A program made the translations under genes and the position numbers. Positions 50,004 through 61,565 of a stretch of 64,000 bases of DNA are shown in pieces (the first letter of the stretch is position 1; every line of letters begins with the position of its first letter). The stretch is from Mycolicibacterium septicum DSM 44393 (GTDB lineage Bacteria > Actinomycetota > Actinomycetes > Mycobacteriales > Mycobacteriaceae), in NCBI RefSeq assembly GCF_000455325.1, contig NZ_HG322951.1, positions 1,774,867 to 1,838,866 of the forward strand. The letters are read 5' to 3'. The notes beneath the pieces were generated by a model that worked only from the letters and a program-made list of their open reading frames with translations, was not told the DNA's origin and searched no databases.

Positions 50004-50473
50004 TGCCGCGCAAGGGTCCCGCGCCGAAGCGTCCGTTGGTCAACGATCCGGTCTACGGGTCGCAGCTGGTCACCCAGCTGGTCAACAAGGTTCTGCTGGA
50101 CGGCAAGAAGTCACTCGCCGAGCGCATTGTCTACGGTGCGCTGGAGCAGGCTCGCGACAAGACCGGCACCGACCCGGTCGTCACCCTCAAGCGCGCGCTC
50201 GACAACGTCAAGCCCGCCCTCGAGGTGCGTAGCCGCCGCGTCGGTGGTGCCACCTACCAGGTTCCGGTCGAGGTCCGCCCCGATCGTTCCACCACCCTGG
50301 CCCTGCGCTGGCTGGTCAGCTTCTCCAAGGCTCGTCGCGAGAAGACCATGATCGAGCGCCTCGCCAACGAGATCCTGGACGCCAGCAACGGCCTGGGTGC
50401 CGCTGTGAAGCGTCGTGAGGACACTCACAAGATGGCCGAAGCGAACCGGGCTTTCGCGCACTACCGCTGGTGA
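50003..50473 (+). CDS. rpsG: 30S ribosomal protein S7
   Basis: The 156-residue protein starts [20 protein letters not shown] and contains the S7 signature [25 protein letters not shown] (split here as [13 protein letters not shown] and [12 protein letters not shown]). S7 initiates assembly of the 30S head by binding 16S rRNA. It overlaps rpsL by one base and precedes fusA by 87 bp. Confidence 0.97.
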   Translation: MPRKGPAPKRPLVNDPVYGSQLVTQLVNKVLLDGKKSLAERIVYGALEQARDKTGTDPVVTLKRALDNVKPALEVRSRRVGGATYQVPVEVRPDRSTTLALRWLVSFSKARREKTMIERLANEILDASNGLGAAVKRREDTHKMAEANRAFAHYRW

Positions 50474-50560
50474 TACCCGCGCCCGGCATCCAGCGTCGGG
50501 TGCCGGTACGCGCGCAATCGAACACCTAATCAAGCAAGCGAAAGAGTTGGGAAGACTTCC

Positions 50561-52663
50561 GTGGCACAGGACGTGCTGACAGACCTGAACAAGGTCCGCA
50601 ACATCGGCATCATGGCGCACATCGACGCCGGCAAGACGACGACGACCGAGCGCATCCTTTATTACACCGGCGTCAACTACAAGATCGGTGAGACGCACGA
50701 CGGTGCCTCCACCACCGACTGGATGGAGCAGGAGCAGGAGCGTGGTATCACCATCACCTCCGCAGCCGTCACCTGCTTCTGGAACAACAACCAGATCAAC
50801 ATCATCGACACCCCCGGGCACGTCGACTTCACCGTTGAGGTGGAGCGCAGCCTGCGCGTGCTCGACGGTGCCGTTGCCGTCTTCGACGGCAAGGAGGGTG
50901 TTGAGCCGCAGTCCGAGCAGGTGTGGCGTCAGGCCGACAAGTACGACGTGCCCCGGATCTGCTTCGTCAACAAGATGGACAAGCTCGGTGCGGACTTCTA
51001 CTTCACCGTGCAGACCATCAAGGACCGCCTCGGCGCCAAGCCGCTGGTGATCCAGTTGCCGATCGGTGCCGAGAACGACTTCGAGGGCATCATCGACCTG
51101 GTCGAGATGAACGCCAAGGTGTGGCGTGGCGAGACCAAGCTCGGTGAGAGCTACGAGACCGTCGAGATCCCCGCGGATCTCGCCGACAAGGCCGCCGAGT
51201 ACCGCAGCGAGCTGATGGACACCGTCGCCGAAACCGACGAGGCGCTTCTGGAGAAGTACCTCGGCGGCGAAGAGCTCACGATCGATGAGATCAAGGGCGC
51301 GATCCGCAAGCTGACCGTGAACAGCGAGCTGTACCCGGTGCTGTGTGGCAGCGCGTTCAAGAACAAGGGTGTTCAGCCCATGCTGGACGCCGTTATCGAC
51401 TACCTCCCCTCGCCGCTGGATGTCGAGTCCGTCAAGGGCCACGTCCCCGGCAAGGAGGACGAAGAGGTTCTGCGTAAGCCGTCGACCGACGAGCCGTTCG
51501 CCGCGCTGGCATTCAAGATCGCCGTGCACCCCTTCTTCGGCAAGCTCACCTACGTCCGCGTGTACTCGGGCAAGGTCGAGTCCGGTGCCCAGGTCATCAA
51601 CGCGACCAAGGGCAAGAAGGAGCGTCTGGGCAAGCTGTTCCAGATGCACGCCAACAAGGAGAACCCGGTCGAGTCGGCCTCCGCTGGTCACATCTACGCC
51701 GTGATCGGTCTGAAGGACACCACCACCGGTGACACCCTGTGCGATCCGAACCAGCAGGTCGTGCTGGAGTCGATGACCTTCCCCGATCCGGTGATCGAGG
51801 TGGCCATCGAGCCCAAGACCAAGAGTGACCAGGAGAAGCTGGGCACCGCGATCCAGAAGCTCGCCGAAGAGGACCCGACCTTCAAGGTGCACCTGGACCA
51901 GGAGACCGGCCAGACCGTCATCGGCGGTATGGGCGAGCTGCACCTGGACATCCTGGTGGACCGCATGCGTCGCGAGTTCAAGGTCGAGGCCAATGTCGGT
52001 AAGCCCCAGGTGGCCTACCGCGAGACCATCCGCCGCAAGGTGGAGAAGGTCGAGTTCACCCACAAGAAGCAGACGGGTGGCTCCGGCCAGTTCGCGAAGG
52101 TGCTCATCGACCTCGAGCCGTTCATCGGCGAGGACGGTGCCACCTACGAGTTCGAGAACAAGGTCACCGGTGGCCGCATCCCGCGCGAGTACATCCCGTC
52201 GGTGGATGCCGGTGCGCAGGACGCGATGCAGTACGGCGTGCTGGCCGGCTACCCGCTGGTGAACCTGAAAGTGACGCTGCTCGACGGCGCCTACCACGAG
52301 GTCGACTCCTCGGAAATGGCGTTCAAGGTGGCGGGTTCGCAGGTGCTGAAGAAGGCCGCGCAGGCGGCCCAGCCGGTCATCCTGGAGCCCATCATGGCTG
52401 TCGAGGTCACGACGCCCGAGGATTACATGGGTGAAGTGATCGGCGACCTGAACTCCCGCCGTGGTCAGATCCAGGCCATGGAGGAGCGCAGCGGTGCGCG
52501 TGTCGTCAAGGCACAGGTGCCGCTGTCGGAGATGTTCGGCTACGTGGGCGACCTTCGGTCGAAGACCCAGGGCCGGGCGAACTACTCCATGGTGTTCGAC
52601 TCGTACGCCGAAGTTCCGGCGAACGTGGCGAAGGAAATCATCGCGAAGGCGACGGGTCAGTAA
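50561..52663 (+). CDS. fusA: Elongation factor G
   Basis: The 700-residue GTPase starts at GTG 50561. It shows G1 [19 protein letters not shown], the EF-G switch region [17 protein letters not shown]3 [15 protein letters not shown], and G4 [10 protein letters not shown]. Domains II to V follow, with [10 protein letters not shown] near the ribosome-contacting domain IV. EF-G drives translocation and, with RRF, ribosome recycling. The length equals the usual mycobacterial EF-G1. Confidence 0.97.
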   Translation: MAQDVLTDLNKVRNIGIMAHIDAGKTTTTERILYYTGVNYKIGETHDGASTTDWMEQEQERGITITSAAVTCFWNNNQINIIDTPGHVDFTVEVERSLRVLDGAVAVFDGKEGVEPQSEQVWRQADKYDVPRICFVNKMDKLGADFYFTVQTIKDRLGAKPLVIQLPIGAENDFEGIIDLVEMNAKVWRGETKLGESYETVEIPADLADKAAEYRSELMDTVAETDEALLEKYLGGEELTIDEIKGAIRKLTVNSELYPVLCGSAFKNKGVQPMLDAVIDYLPSPLDVESVKGHVPGKEDEEVLRKPSTDEPFAALAFKIAVHPFFGKLTYVRVYSGKVESGAQVINATKGKKERLGKLFQMHANKENPVESASAGHIYAVIGLKDTTTGDTLCDPNQQVVLESMTFPDPVIEVAIEPKTKSDQEKLGTAIQKLAEEDPTFKVHLDQETGQTVIGGMGELHLDILVDRMRREFKVEANVGKPQVAYRETIRRKVEKVEFTHKKQTGGSGQFAKVLIDLEPFIGEDGATYEFENKVTGGRIPREYIPSVDAGAQDAMQYGVLAGYPLVNLKVTLLDGAYHEVDSSEMAFKVAGSQVLKKAAQAAQPVILEPIMAVEVTTPEDYMGEVIGDLNSRRGQIQAMEERSGARVVKAQVPLSEMFGYVGDLRSKTQGRANYSMVFDSYAEVPANVAKEIIAKATGQ

Positions 52664-52751
52664 GCTCGTCGCGGCAGTTGTCGCGACACACAACTGAACA
52701 CATCAACACTGCTTTTAGGAAAAGCACCAACAAGTCCAGGAGGACACCACA

Positions 52752-53942
52752 GTGGCGAAGGCGAAGTTCGAGCGGACGAAGCCGCACGTCAACATCGGGA
52801 CCATCGGTCACGTTGACCACGGCAAGACGACGCTTACTGCAGCAATCACCAAGGTTCTGCACGACAAGTACCCCGAGTTGAACGAGTCGCGCGCATTCGA
52901 CCAGATCGACAATGCGCCTGAGGAGCGTCAGCGCGGCATCACGATCAACATCTCCCACGTGGAGTACCAGACCGAAAAGCGGCACTACGCCCACGTGGAC
53001 GCCCCCGGTCACGCCGACTACATCAAGAACATGATCACCGGTGCCGCCCAGATGGACGGCGCGATCCTGGTGGTCGCCGCGACCGATGGCCCGATGCCGC
53101 AGACCCGCGAGCACGTGCTGCTGGCCCGCCAGGTGGGTGTGCCCTACATCCTGGTGGCGCTGAACAAGTCGGACGCCGTGGACGACGAGGAGCTCATCGA
53201 GCTCGTCGAGATGGAGGTCCGCGAACTGCTGGCCGCTCAGGACTTCGACGAGGATGCCCCGGTTATCCGGGTCTCCGCGCTGAAGGCGCTTGAGGGTGAC
53301 CCGAAGTGGGTCAAGTCGGTTGAGGACCTGATGGACGCGGTCGACGAGTCGATCCCGGATCCGGTTCGCGAGACCGACAAGCCGTTCCTGATGCCCGTCG
53401 AGGACGTCTTCACCATCACCGGTCGTGGCACCGTGGTGACCGGTCGCGTCGAGCGTGGCGTGATCAACGTCAACGAAGAGGTCGAGATCGTCGGCATCAA
53501 GCCGACCACGACCAAGACCACCGTCACCGGTGTGGAAATGTTCCGCAAGCTGCTCGACCAGGGCCAGGCCGGCGACAACGTCGGTCTGCTGGTTCGTGGC
53601 ATCAAGCGCGAGGACGTCGAGCGTGGCCAGGTTGTGGTCAAGCCCGGCACCACCACCCCGCACACCGAGTTCGAGGGCAGCGTCTACATCCTGTCCAAGG
53701 ACGAGGGCGGCCGCCACACGCCGTTCTTCAACAACTACCGCCCGCAGTTCTACTTCCGTACCACGGACGTGACCGGCGTGGTTACCCTGCCCGAGGGCAC
53801 CGAGATGGTGATGCCCGGTGACAACACCGACATCTCCGTCAAGCTGATCCAGCCCGTCGCCATGGACGAGGGCCTGCGCTTCGCGATCCGCGAGGGCGGC
53901 CGTACCGTCGGCGCCGGCCGGGTCACCAAGATCAACAAGTAA
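52752..53942 (+). CDS. tuf: Elongation factor Tu
   Basis: The 396-residue GTPase starts at GTG 52752, with an AGGAGG site. It has [14 protein letters not shown] (G1), [15 protein letters not shown] (G2), [12 protein letters not shown] (G3), and [10 protein letters not shown] (G4), then EF-Tu domains II and III. It delivers aminoacyl-tRNA to the ribosome. It is the last gene of the str operon and is followed by a strong terminator. Confidence 0.97.
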   Translation: MAKAKFERTKPHVNIGTIGHVDHGKTTLTAAITKVLHDKYPELNESRAFDQIDNAPEERQRGITINISHVEYQTEKRHYAHVDAPGHADYIKNMITGAAQMDGAILVVAATDGPMPQTREHVLLARQVGVPYILVALNKSDAVDDEELIELVEMEVRELLAAQDFDEDAPVIRVSALKALEGDPKWVKSVEDLMDAVDESIPDPVRETDKPFLMPVEDVFTITGRGTVVTGRVERGVINVNEEVEIVGIKPTTTKTTVTGVEMFRKLLDQGQAGDNVGLLVRGIKREDVERGQVVVKPGTTTPHTEFEGSVYILSKDEGGRHTPFFNNYRPQFYFRTTDVTGVVTLPEGTEMVMPGDNTDISVKLIQPVAMDEGLRFAIREGGRTVGAGRVTKINK

Positions 53943-53967
53943 TTGTGATCTGACCTAGCACTGCGAG

Positions 53968-54000
53968 AGCGGCGCTCACCTTCGGGTGAGCGCCGCTTTT
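53968..54000 (+). terminator. Intrinsic terminator after tuf
   Basis: AGCGGCGCTCACC (53968-53980) and GGTGAGCGCCGCT (53985-53997) form a perfect 13-bp stem closed by TTCG, followed by a T-run. Confidence 0.88.
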
Positions 54001-54127
54001 GTTTTCCGGCCAGCGGTGCGCGCCGACGGACACGAGCGTGGCGTGCGCGCGGATGATAGTTTGGCTGAGGCGACGTCGTTGACTCCGCAACGTTCGGGAC
54101 CATTGATCGTTACGGGGCGAGCTATAG

Positions 54128-55006
54128 ATGGACGTTGATGTGACAGAACCGATTCCGGTGTCAGCACCGCTGGCCGAGCGGATCCGGAGCCAATTGAGTC
54201 CGTCCCGAGTCGTCGCGGGGGTGTCCACGACGGTCGCGGTCGCCGCTGTCGGTGCACTGGTGTGGGTGGTCGGACAGGAGCCGGAAACACCTGCGATCGA
54301 GAATCCGAAGCCGGCGGCGGCCGCCTTGTCGGCACCTGCCCCACACGCGCAACCGGTAGCCGCCCATTCCGCACCGTCAGTGATTCCGGACGTGCTGCCT
54401 CCCGTGACGCCTGCGCCCAAACCGCGGGAACGGCCTGCGTCTGCGTTGCCGGCCACCGGCGGGTCCAGTTGGAGTCCTGCCATCGCGAGCCGTTCCGAGC
54501 CTTTCGTTCCGTCGTTGCCCGAGGCGCCGGCAGAGGTGCCCAGCATTTCCTGGCCGCAGTTCGACGCCGGAGCCATGCAGCCGCCATGGTCGGCTTTGAT
54601 CGACACGAACGCACAGAACACCGCGGGCGCCATCGCCTCTTCGGTCTCCGGCGGTGTCGGTGGCATCGGCGGCGGCGCACTGGACTTCCTGGGCGCCGTC
54701 ATCACCGCTGCCAGTTATGGCAATCAGAACGGCGGGTTGCCGTCGCCGGATGGATTGGCAGCGCTGATGCTGGGGCCCACCGCGGCTGCGAGCTTGCCGG
54801 CCCTGCCGCCTCCGCCGCAGTTCGACTTCTCGAAGCTGCCGCCTCCGCCGCAGTTCGACTTCTCCAAGTTGCCGCCTCCGCCGCAGTTCGACTTCTCGAA
54901 GCTGCCGCCTCCACCCCAGTTGCCGCCGCCGCCTCCGCCGCCGTCGTTCGACAACCCGCTCACCCACCTGCCGAGCATCACCAAGGCGGTCGGCCTGCCG
55001 TTCTGA
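54128..55006 (+). CDS. Proline-rich membrane-anchored protein, function unknown
   Basis: The 292-residue protein starts at ATG 54128. One hydrophobic segment (about 30-50, VVAGVSTTVAVAAVGALVWV) near the amino end suggests a membrane anchor with the rest outside. The middle is Ala/Pro-rich with a Gly-rich helix (SSVSGGVGGIGGGALDFLGA). The carboxyl third contains three exact 11-residue repeats LPPPPQFDFSK plus a shortened fourth, then PPPPPPPSF. It lies where M. tuberculosis has the membrane protein gene Rv0686 after tuf. Such Pro-rich tails may span the periplasm or bind partners. Confidence 0.77.
   Translation: MDVDVTEPIPVSAPLAERIRSQLSPSRVVAGVSTTVAVAAVGALVWVVGQEPETPAIENPKPAAAALSAPAPHAQPVAAHSAPSVIPDVLPPVTPAPKPRERPASALPATGGSSWSPAIASRSEPFVPSLPEAPAEVPSISWPQFDAGAMQPPWSALIDTNAQNTAGAIASSVSGGVGGIGGGALDFLGAVITAASYGNQNGGLPSPDGLAALMLGPTAAASLPALPPPPQFDFSKLPPPPQFDFSKLPPPPQFDFSKLPPPPQLPPPPPPPSFDNPLTHLPSITKAVGLPF
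54803..54919 (+). repeat. 33-bp tandem repeats in the proline-rich gene
   Basis: Three 33-bp units at 54803-54835, 54836-54868 and 54869-54901 each encode LPPPPQFDFSK, and an incomplete fourth (54902-54919) encodes LPPPPQ. The units differ only at two or three third positions. Repeat number probably varies between strains. Confidence 0.8.
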
Positions 55007-55110
55007 CCGGCCTGCACCCTGGTGCTCTGGTTACCGTTGGTGGCTGATGTAACGCACGTGGCCCGTGAGGCGATGCACCCCACATAGGTAAAGGGTATGG
55101 GGGTCCGGTG

Positions 55111-55953
55111 ATGTTTCGACGGATAAGTGCACTGGTAGGCGCGGGTGCGGTCGCCGGTGCGGCACTGATCAGCTTGGCAACAGGCCCGGCACAGGCAGCG
55201 CCAGGCTGCCCCGACGTGCACTGGATCGGTGTCGCGGGTTCGGGAGAGCGTGACGATCCGAGTGTCGACGCCGGCATGGGCCGCGTGGTCTACAACTCCC
55301 TGAGCGACCTGTCCAGGTGGGTGCAGCAAGACGGCCGAACAATGACCGCAGAGGCCGTGGTCTACCCCGCGGCGCCGGTACCGGCCGACGGAGACCTGCT
55401 GGGCTGGGGCGGCTTCATGAGCAGTGTCGACGCCGGGGTGGCGGCGCTGGGCAACCAGTACGCGGCCTTCACCCAGCAGTGCCCGGCCAGCGAGGTCGTG
55501 CTGGCCGGCTATTCGCAGGGTGCGATGGTGGTCCACCGCAATCTGACGGCGTTGTCGGCGAGCCCGAACCTGGCCGCCGCCCTGTTGGTCGCCGACGGTG
55601 ACCGGTTGCCCGCCGACCCCACGGTCAATCTGGGCACCGCGACGGCGTTGCCCGGAACCGGTAAGGGCGTCGCGCAGGACTGGCCGATCCTGGCTCACGC
55701 TCCGGCCGCGCTGCCGGTGTCGGTCGGCAGTCGCACGATCAGCGTGTGCGATCGCGGCGATGCGGTCTGCGACTACGACGAGGACGCCGACGAGGTCACC
55801 GCCACCGCGATCGCCGTGCACACCAGTTATGCCCGGTCGGCCAGTGGGGGATACCGGTGGACCTGGCCGTTGTACCGGATGCTCGGCCCGTCACCGATGC
55901 AGCAGCAGGTGGTGCCGACGGGTGGCTCGGCGGATGGAGTCGTTCACTCCTGA
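55111..55953 (+). CDS. Cutinase-family esterase/lipase, secreted
   Basis: The 280-residue precursor has a Sec signal peptide (MFRRISALVGAGAVAGAALI, cleavage after AQA). The mature protein shows the cutinase nucleophile elbow VLAGYSQGAMVV, the acid region CDRGDAVCDYDED flanked by cysteines, and the catalytic histidine in AVHTSYA. Early cysteine and CPASEVV match the first disulfide. Cutinase-like proteins of mycobacteria hydrolyse lipids or polyester-like substrates outside the cell. ATG 55111 was chosen, seven bases after GGGGG; GTG one codon earlier is possible. Confidence 0.87.
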   Translation: MFRRISALVGAGAVAGAALISLATGPAQAAPGCPDVHWIGVAGSGERDDPSVDAGMGRVVYNSLSDLSRWVQQDGRTMTAEAVVYPAAPVPADGDLLGWGGFMSSVDAGVAALGNQYAAFTQQCPASEVVLAGYSQGAMVVHRNLTALSASPNLAAALLVADGDRLPADPTVNLGTATALPGTGKGVAQDWPILAHAPAALPVSVGSRTISVCDRGDAVCDYDEDADEVTATAIAVHTSYARSASGGYRWTWPLYRMLGPSPMQQQVVPTGGSADGVVHS

Positions 55954-56009
55954 TTTGAGCGGTCTCGGGCGTTAATCTGATGGCGCCCAACCGACGACAG
56001 GAGCCTGCG

Positions 56010-56882
56010 ATGTCCACATTCTGGCGGTACGTGCGCATTCAGTCCTTCGTACTGTTGTGTGGCATCGTCGGTCCGATCTTCCTGACCATCTACTTCGTCA
56101 GCGGCGGTGATCCGATGATGAAGTGGATGTTCTGGGTGGGTCTGTTGATCACCGCGATCGATGTCCTGATCGCGCTGGGGCTCACCGCGGCCGGGACGAA
56201 GTCGGCGGCGCAGAACGAGAAGCTCGAACAGGTCGGGGTGCTGGCACTGGCCCAGGTCACCGGCATTCACGAGACCAACACCCGCATCAACGAGCAGCCG
56301 CTGGTGAAGCTGGATCTGCAGATCTCGGGGCCGGGCATCGCGCCGTTCGCGAGCCAGGACCGGGTGCTCGCCTCGGTGTCGCGGCTGCCGATGATCACCA
56401 ACCGCAAGTTGGTCGCCCTGGTGGACCCGACCACCAACGAATACCGGATCGATTGGGAGAGAAGCAGTCTGGTCAGCGGTCTGATGCCTGCGACGTTCAC
56501 CATCGCCGAGGACAACAAGACCTACGACCTCACCGGACAGTCGGGCCCGCTGATGGAGATCCTGCAGATCCTCAAGGCACACGGCATCGGTATCGACAAC
56601 ATGATCGACCTGCGGGCCAATCCCGCGGTCCGCGAACAGGTCCAGGCGGTGGTTCGGCGCGCGGCGACATACTCTTCGCGCGAGCGCTCATCGGCGGCAC
56701 AACAGGCGCCTACCACGTCGGTGGCGGCATCGGAACCGGGCGCGCCGTCGGCACCGTTTCTGGCACCGCCCGCGCCGTCGACCGCGCAACGCCTTCAGGA
56801 ACTGGAGACGCTGCGTGCGACGGGTGCAATCAGCGAAGACGAGTACACGGCGAAGCGACAGCAGATCATCGCCGATCTCTGA
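56010..56882 (+). CDS. Membrane protein with carboxyl-terminal SHOCT domain
   Basis: The 290-residue protein starts at ATG 56010, with AGGAG seven bases upstream. Two transmembrane helices lie near the amino end (IQSFVLLCGIVGPIFLTIYF and MFWVGLLITAIDVLIALGLT). A soluble domain of about 130 residues follows, then an Ala/Pro/Ser linker. The carboxyl end is a typical short SHOCT helix pair (LQELETLRATGAISEDEYTA, then KRQQIIADL), thought to mediate oligomerisation. The function of the middle region is unknown. It is not obviously co-transcribed with its neighbours. Confidence 0.8.
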   Translation: MSTFWRYVRIQSFVLLCGIVGPIFLTIYFVSGGDPMMKWMFWVGLLITAIDVLIALGLTAAGTKSAAQNEKLEQVGVLALAQVTGIHETNTRINEQPLVKLDLQISGPGIAPFASQDRVLASVSRLPMITNRKLVALVDPTTNEYRIDWERSSLVSGLMPATFTIAEDNKTYDLTGQSGPLMEILQILKAHGIGIDNMIDLRANPAVREQVQAVVRRAATYSSRERSSAAQQAPTTSVAASEPGAPSAPFLAPPAPSTAQRLQELETLRATGAISEDEYTAKRQQIIADL

Positions 56883-57021
56883 ATGCGTTCTGGATGAACC
56901 CGGTTGGCACGTTTGCCGTCTGCCTTCCGCGAGTTCACCAGCCGTTTGCTGACCGTGTTTTATGGTTACACCGGATTCACGATCGTCCAGGCTCCGTCCA
57001 ACAGACAGCGAAAGACGAGAT

Positions 57022-58476
57022 ATGACAACGGCTGAACCGAAGACCGGTGAGGTGAGCGAGAAGGTCAGCCTGCCGACCCTGACCGCGATGGTGGTCGGAT
57101 CGATGGTCGGCTCGGGGGTGTTTCTGCTGCCCCGCCGGTTCGGCGCGGAGTCCGGGGTGCTGGGCGCGATCATCGCCTGGGCCATCGCCGGTACGGGAAT
57201 GCTGATGCTGGCGTTCGTATTCCAGCGGCTGGCCACCCGCAAGCCCGAACTGGACGCCGGAATCTTCGCGTACGCCAAGGCCGGGTTCGGCGACTACGTC
57301 GGCTTCAACTCGGCGTTCGGATTCTGGGCATCGGCGTGCGCGGGCAACGCGTCGTACTGGGTGCTCATCATGGCCACCACCAGCGCGTTGTTCCCGCAGC
57401 TGGGCGATGGCAGCACCGTGCTCGCGGTGTTGGTCTCCTCGGTGGGCGTGTGGCTGTTCTGCTACCTGATTCTGCGCGGCGTCAAGGAAGCGGCGGTGAT
57501 CAATCGGATTGCGACGGTTGCCAAGGTCGTTCCGATCCTGGTGTTCATCGTGATCGCACTCGTCGCGTTCAAGGCCGGGGTGTTCGCCGACAACTTCTGG
57601 GGCGGTTGGAAAGCCGAGGGCGGTCCGTCGGCCTCGGTGTTCGAACAGGCCAAGGGCACGATGCTCATCACGGTGTTCGTGTTCATGGGCATCGAGGGAG
57701 CCAGCGTGTATTCGCGATACGCGAAGAAGCGCGAGGACGTCGGCCGGGCGACGGTCATCGGATTCCTGTCTGTGCTCGCGGTTTTCGCCTTGGTCACCTT
57801 GGTGTCCTACGGCGTCCTGCCGCAGTCCGAACTCGCCACCGTCAACCAGCCGTCAATGGCCTCGGTGCTCGAATCCATTGTCGGTCCGTGGGGTTCGGTG
57901 TTCATCCGGGTGGGTGTCGTGCTCTCGGTGTTGGGGGCATACCTGGCCTGGACTCTGATGGCTGCCGAGATTCTCTACATCCCGGCGAAATCCGCGGACA
58001 TGCCACGCTTCCTGGCCCGGACTAACAGCCACGGTGCGCCGGTGACGGCCCTGGTGATGGCAGGCGGCCTGGTGCAGCTGCTGCTCATCCTGCTGCTCTT
58101 CACCTCCGAGGCACTGGATTTCATGCTGGACCTCACCGCGGCTCTGGCTCTGATTCCCTACTTCTTGGCGGCCGGCTACGCACTGAAACTGGTGCTGACC
58201 CGCGAGACGTACGAGGACCGCAAACCTCTGCTCGCCGACGGTGTGGTGGCGGGGCTGGCCACGTTCTACACGCTGTTCCTGGTGTACGCGGCCGGGTTCG
58301 ATCACCTTCTGTTGTCCTGCATCCTGTACGCGGCCGGTGCCGTCCTGTATGTGATGGCCCGCCGCGAGCGCAGCCTGCGGGTGTTCTCGGCGCCGGAGGC
58401 GGTGCTGTTCGTGGTCATCCTGCTCGGCGCGGTGGCCGGAATCGCGGGTCTGATCACCGGTCAGATTCAGATCTAG
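57022..58476 (+). CDS. Arginine/ornithine antiporter (ArcD-like, APC superfamily)
   Basis: The 484-residue transporter of the APC superfamily has 12 or so hydrophobic segments. The first helix contains the broken [12 protein letters not shown] substrate motif typical of basic amino acid/polyamine antiporters. [14 protein letters not shown] and [10 protein letters not shown] are family features. It starts at ATG 57022 ([13 protein letters not shown]). It lies just upstream of the arginine deiminase gene (25 bp gap), so it probably exchanges arginine for ornithine in the arginine deiminase route. The carbamate kinase and ornithine carbamoyltransferase of the full pathway are not in this window. 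Confidence 0.85.
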   Translation: MTTAEPKTGEVSEKVSLPTLTAMVVGSMVGSGVFLLPRRFGAESGVLGAIIAWAIAGTGMLMLAFVFQRLATRKPELDAGIFAYAKAGFGDYVGFNSAFGFWASACAGNASYWVLIMATTSALFPQLGDGSTVLAVLVSSVGVWLFCYLILRGVKEAAVINRIATVAKVVPILVFIVIALVAFKAGVFADNFWGGWKAEGGPSASVFEQAKGTMLITVFVFMGIEGASVYSRYAKKREDVGRATVIGFLSVLAVFALVTLVSYGVLPQSELATVNQPSMASVLESIVGPWGSVFIRVGVVLSVLGAYLAWTLMAAEILYIPAKSADMPRFLARTNSHGAPVTALVMAGGLVQLLLILLLFTSEALDFMLDLTAALALIPYFLAAGYALKLVLTRETYEDRKPLLADGVVAGLATFYTLFLVYAAGFDHLLLSCILYAAGAVLYVMARRERSLRVFSAPEAVLFVVILLGAVAGIAGLITGQIQI

Positions 58477-58501
58477 TGCCACCCATCGGGAAAGGAAGAT
58501 G

Positions 58502-59749
58502 ATGCCGAATCCGTCCGCCACGTATGGCGTGCACTCCGAGGTCGGGAAGCTGCACAAGGTGTTGGTGTGCTCGCCGGGGCTGGCCCATGAACGGCTCACC
58601 CCGACCAACTGCGACGACCTGTTGTTCGACGATGTGTTGTGGGTGCAGAACGCGCGCCGCGACCACTTCGACTTCATGGACAAGATGCGCGACCGTGGGG
58701 TCGAGGTCGTCGAACTGCACAACCTGCTGACCGAGACGATCGAGATCCCCGAGGCCAAGGCGTGGCTGCTGGACCGCAAGATCGTGGCCAACGAGGTCGG
58801 CGTCGGGCTGGTCGACGACACCCGCGGGTTCCTGGACTCTCTTCCCGAACGCCGGCTCACCGAATTCCTCATCGGTGGACTGTCCACCCGGGATCTGCCC
58901 GCCGAGGTCCGCTCCGGGTACCTGGCCCTGGCCCGCGAGGACACCGGCGTCAACGAGTATCTGATGCCGCCGCTGCCCAACACGCTCTACACCCGCGACA
59001 CCACCTGCTGGATCTACGGCGGACTGACGCTCAACCCGTTGTTCTGGCCGGCTCGGCATGACGAAACCTTGTTGATGAAGGCGATCTACCAGTTCCATCC
59101 CGACTACGTGGGTTCGACGGTGTGGTGGGGCGACCCGGAGAAGTCCTGGGGCCAAGCCACTCTCGAGGGCGGTGATGTGCTGATTCCGGGCAAGGGCGTG
59201 GTGCTGATCGGCATGAGCGAGCGTTCCTCGCGGCAGGCCATCACCCAGGTCGCCGCCGAACTGTTCGCCGGCGGTGCGGCCGAGAAGGTGATCGTCGCCG
59301 GCATGCCCAAGCTGCGTTCCGCGATGCACCTGGACACGGTGTTCACCTTCGCCGACCGCGATGTGGTGACCATCTACCCCGAGATCGTCAACAGCATCGT
59401 CGCGTTCACCCTGCTGCCCAGCGATACCGAGCCAGGTGTCGAGGTGGTACCGGAATCCAAACCGTTCATCGACGTGGTCGCGGCCGCGCTGGGCCTGCCG
59501 AAGCTCCGGGTCGTCGAGACCGGCGGCACCGCCTACGACTCGGAACGTCAGCAGTGGGACAGCGGCAACAACCTGGTCGCTGTAGAACCGGGGGTGGTGT
59601 TCGCCTACGACCGCAACACCCACACCAACTCCCTGCTGCGCAGGGCGGGCGTAGAGGTGATCACGATCGTCGGTGCCGAGCTGGGTCGCGGCCGAGGTGG
59701 CGGGCACTGCATGACCTGCCCGATCATCCGTGATCCCATTGAGTGGTAG
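58502..59749 (+). CDS. arcA: Arginine deiminase
   Basis: The 415-residue enzyme converts arginine to citrulline and ammonia. Active-site elements of the guanidino-group hydrolase fold are present: [15 protein letters not shown] (substrate Asp), [14 protein letters not shown] (Glu/Asp), [12 protein letters not shown] (His-Asp), and the nucleophilic cysteine in [14 protein letters not shown] near the end. ATG 58502 was preferred because AAAGGA lies five bases upstream; an ATG one codon earlier also exists. It is likely co-transcribed with the upstream antiporter. Arginine deiminase supports ATP generation or acid resistance by ammonia release. Confidence 0.92.
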   Translation: MPNPSATYGVHSEVGKLHKVLVCSPGLAHERLTPTNCDDLLFDDVLWVQNARRDHFDFMDKMRDRGVEVVELHNLLTETIEIPEAKAWLLDRKIVANEVGVGLVDDTRGFLDSLPERRLTEFLIGGLSTRDLPAEVRSGYLALAREDTGVNEYLMPPLPNTLYTRDTTCWIYGGLTLNPLFWPARHDETLLMKAIYQFHPDYVGSTVWWGDPEKSWGQATLEGGDVLIPGKGVVLIGMSERSSRQAITQVAAELFAGGAAEKVIVAGMPKLRSAMHLDTVFTFADRDVVTIYPEIVNSIVAFTLLPSDTEPGVEVVPESKPFIDVVAAALGLPKLRVVETGGTAYDSERQQWDSGNNLVAVEPGVVFAYDRNTHTNSLLRRAGVEVITIVGAELGRGRGGGHCMTCPIIRDPIEW

Positions 59750-59755
59750 GAGTCC

Positions 59756-59769
59756 AGGAACACGTTCTA
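59756..59769. promoter_or_regulatory. KstR-like palindromic site upstream of the SDR
   Basis: AGGAACACGTTCTA fits the reported KstR consensus TNNAACNNGTTNNA at every position but the first. It overlaps the -35 region of a possible promoter whose -10 is TAGCCT (59780-59785). It lies 46 bp upstream of the SDR start. KstR represses cholesterol catabolism genes in mycobacteria. Confidence 0.4.
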
Positions 59770-59802
59770 CTTCTGCTGTTAGCCTGTGGCCAGACTCACT
59801 GA

Positions 59803-60669
<867 letters not shown>

Positions 60670-60683
60670 CGGTTCCGGAGCGG

Positions 60684-61565
60684 TCAGCCCGGGAGGACGA
60701 GAACCGGAACCGGGCTGTGCCGCAGGATCTTCGATCCGTGTGAGCCCAGGAACACCCGGGCGACCGCGCCGCCCGGCGAGGTTCCGATCGCCAGGATCTC
60801 GCCCTCGAGCCAGTCGATGGCATCGAGTGCTTCGCTCCAGTCGTTGCCGGTGACGACCAGCAGCTCCACGCCGTCGCCGATGATCTTCTCGTCCTTCAAC
60901 CGGGTCAGCGCCTGCTGGGCCTGTTTCGCCCACTCCTGCAGGATCGCGTCCTCGGCGTGCAGCCCGACGGTCGGCGGGTACATGTTGCGTCCCCGGACCG
61001 CGAAGGTGACCACGCGCAGGGGGGTATCCAGTCTTCGGCTCAGGTCGGTCACCTGCTGGACGACGGCCACCGCTTCGGGGGAGCCCGGGTAGGCACAGGT
61101 GATGCGTGCCAGCGCACCGGATTTCGGCCTGCGGTAGCCGTGCGGGCTGATCGCCAGCGGAACCGGGCAGGAGTGAAGCAGCCGATCCGCGGTCGACCCC
61201 ACCACCACCTGGCCCAATTGGCCGTCCGATGCCGAGCCGAGGACGAGCACCTCGGCGCCGAGCTCGTCAACGGCGTTCAACAGACCGCCGGATACCGAGC
61301 GGTGCGCGAATTTGTGGAAGCTGACGTCGAGGCGATCGTCGAGTGCGGACACGTGCTGCCGAGCCTGTTCGGCCGACGATGCTGCCAACTGTGCTGCGTA
61401 CTCGGCATATTCGGCGTCGACGCGGGCCGGTGACGGGTTCAGCCACGGACGCGGGACGACGGTGGCCACCGCCAGCGAGGTGTTCAGGGTGCGGGCCGCA
61501 CCGACCGCGAGGTGCAGTGCCGATGCCCCGCCCTTTCCGGCCAGATACCCGACGACGACGGTCAT
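60684..61565 (-). CDS. Universal stress protein, two USP domains
   Basis: The 293-residue protein contains two USP domains. The first ends with the nucleotide-binding VLGSASDGQLGQVVVGSTAD, and the second with IGTSPGGAVARVFLGSHGSK, both of the G-x2-G-x9-G-(S/T) type, so ATP binding is expected. The start ATG at 61563-61565 overlaps the permease stop by four bases; a much longer open frame to 62630 is antisense to the permease's codon pattern and was rejected. Being coupled to a permease gene suggests a role in transporter control. Confidence 0.87.
   Translation of the reverse strand: MTVVVGYLAGKGGASALHLAVGAARTLNTSLAVATVVPRPWLNPSPARVDAEYAEYAAQLAASSAEQARQHVSALDDRLDVSFHKFAHRSVSGGLLNAVDELGAEVLVLGSASDGQLGQVVVGSTADRLLHSCPVPLAISPHGYRRPKSGALARITCAYPGSPEAVAVVQQVTDLSRRLDTPLRVVTFAVRGRNMYPPTVGLHAEDAILQEWAKQAQQALTRLKDEKIIGDGVELLVVTGNDWSEALDAIDWLEGEILAIGTSPGGAVARVFLGSHGSKILRHSPVPVLVLPG

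Noticed and set aside
50111..52693. Open frame of 860 codons antisense to rpsG and fusA
   Set aside because: It covers several essential genes on the other strand and has no ribosome binding site or domain.
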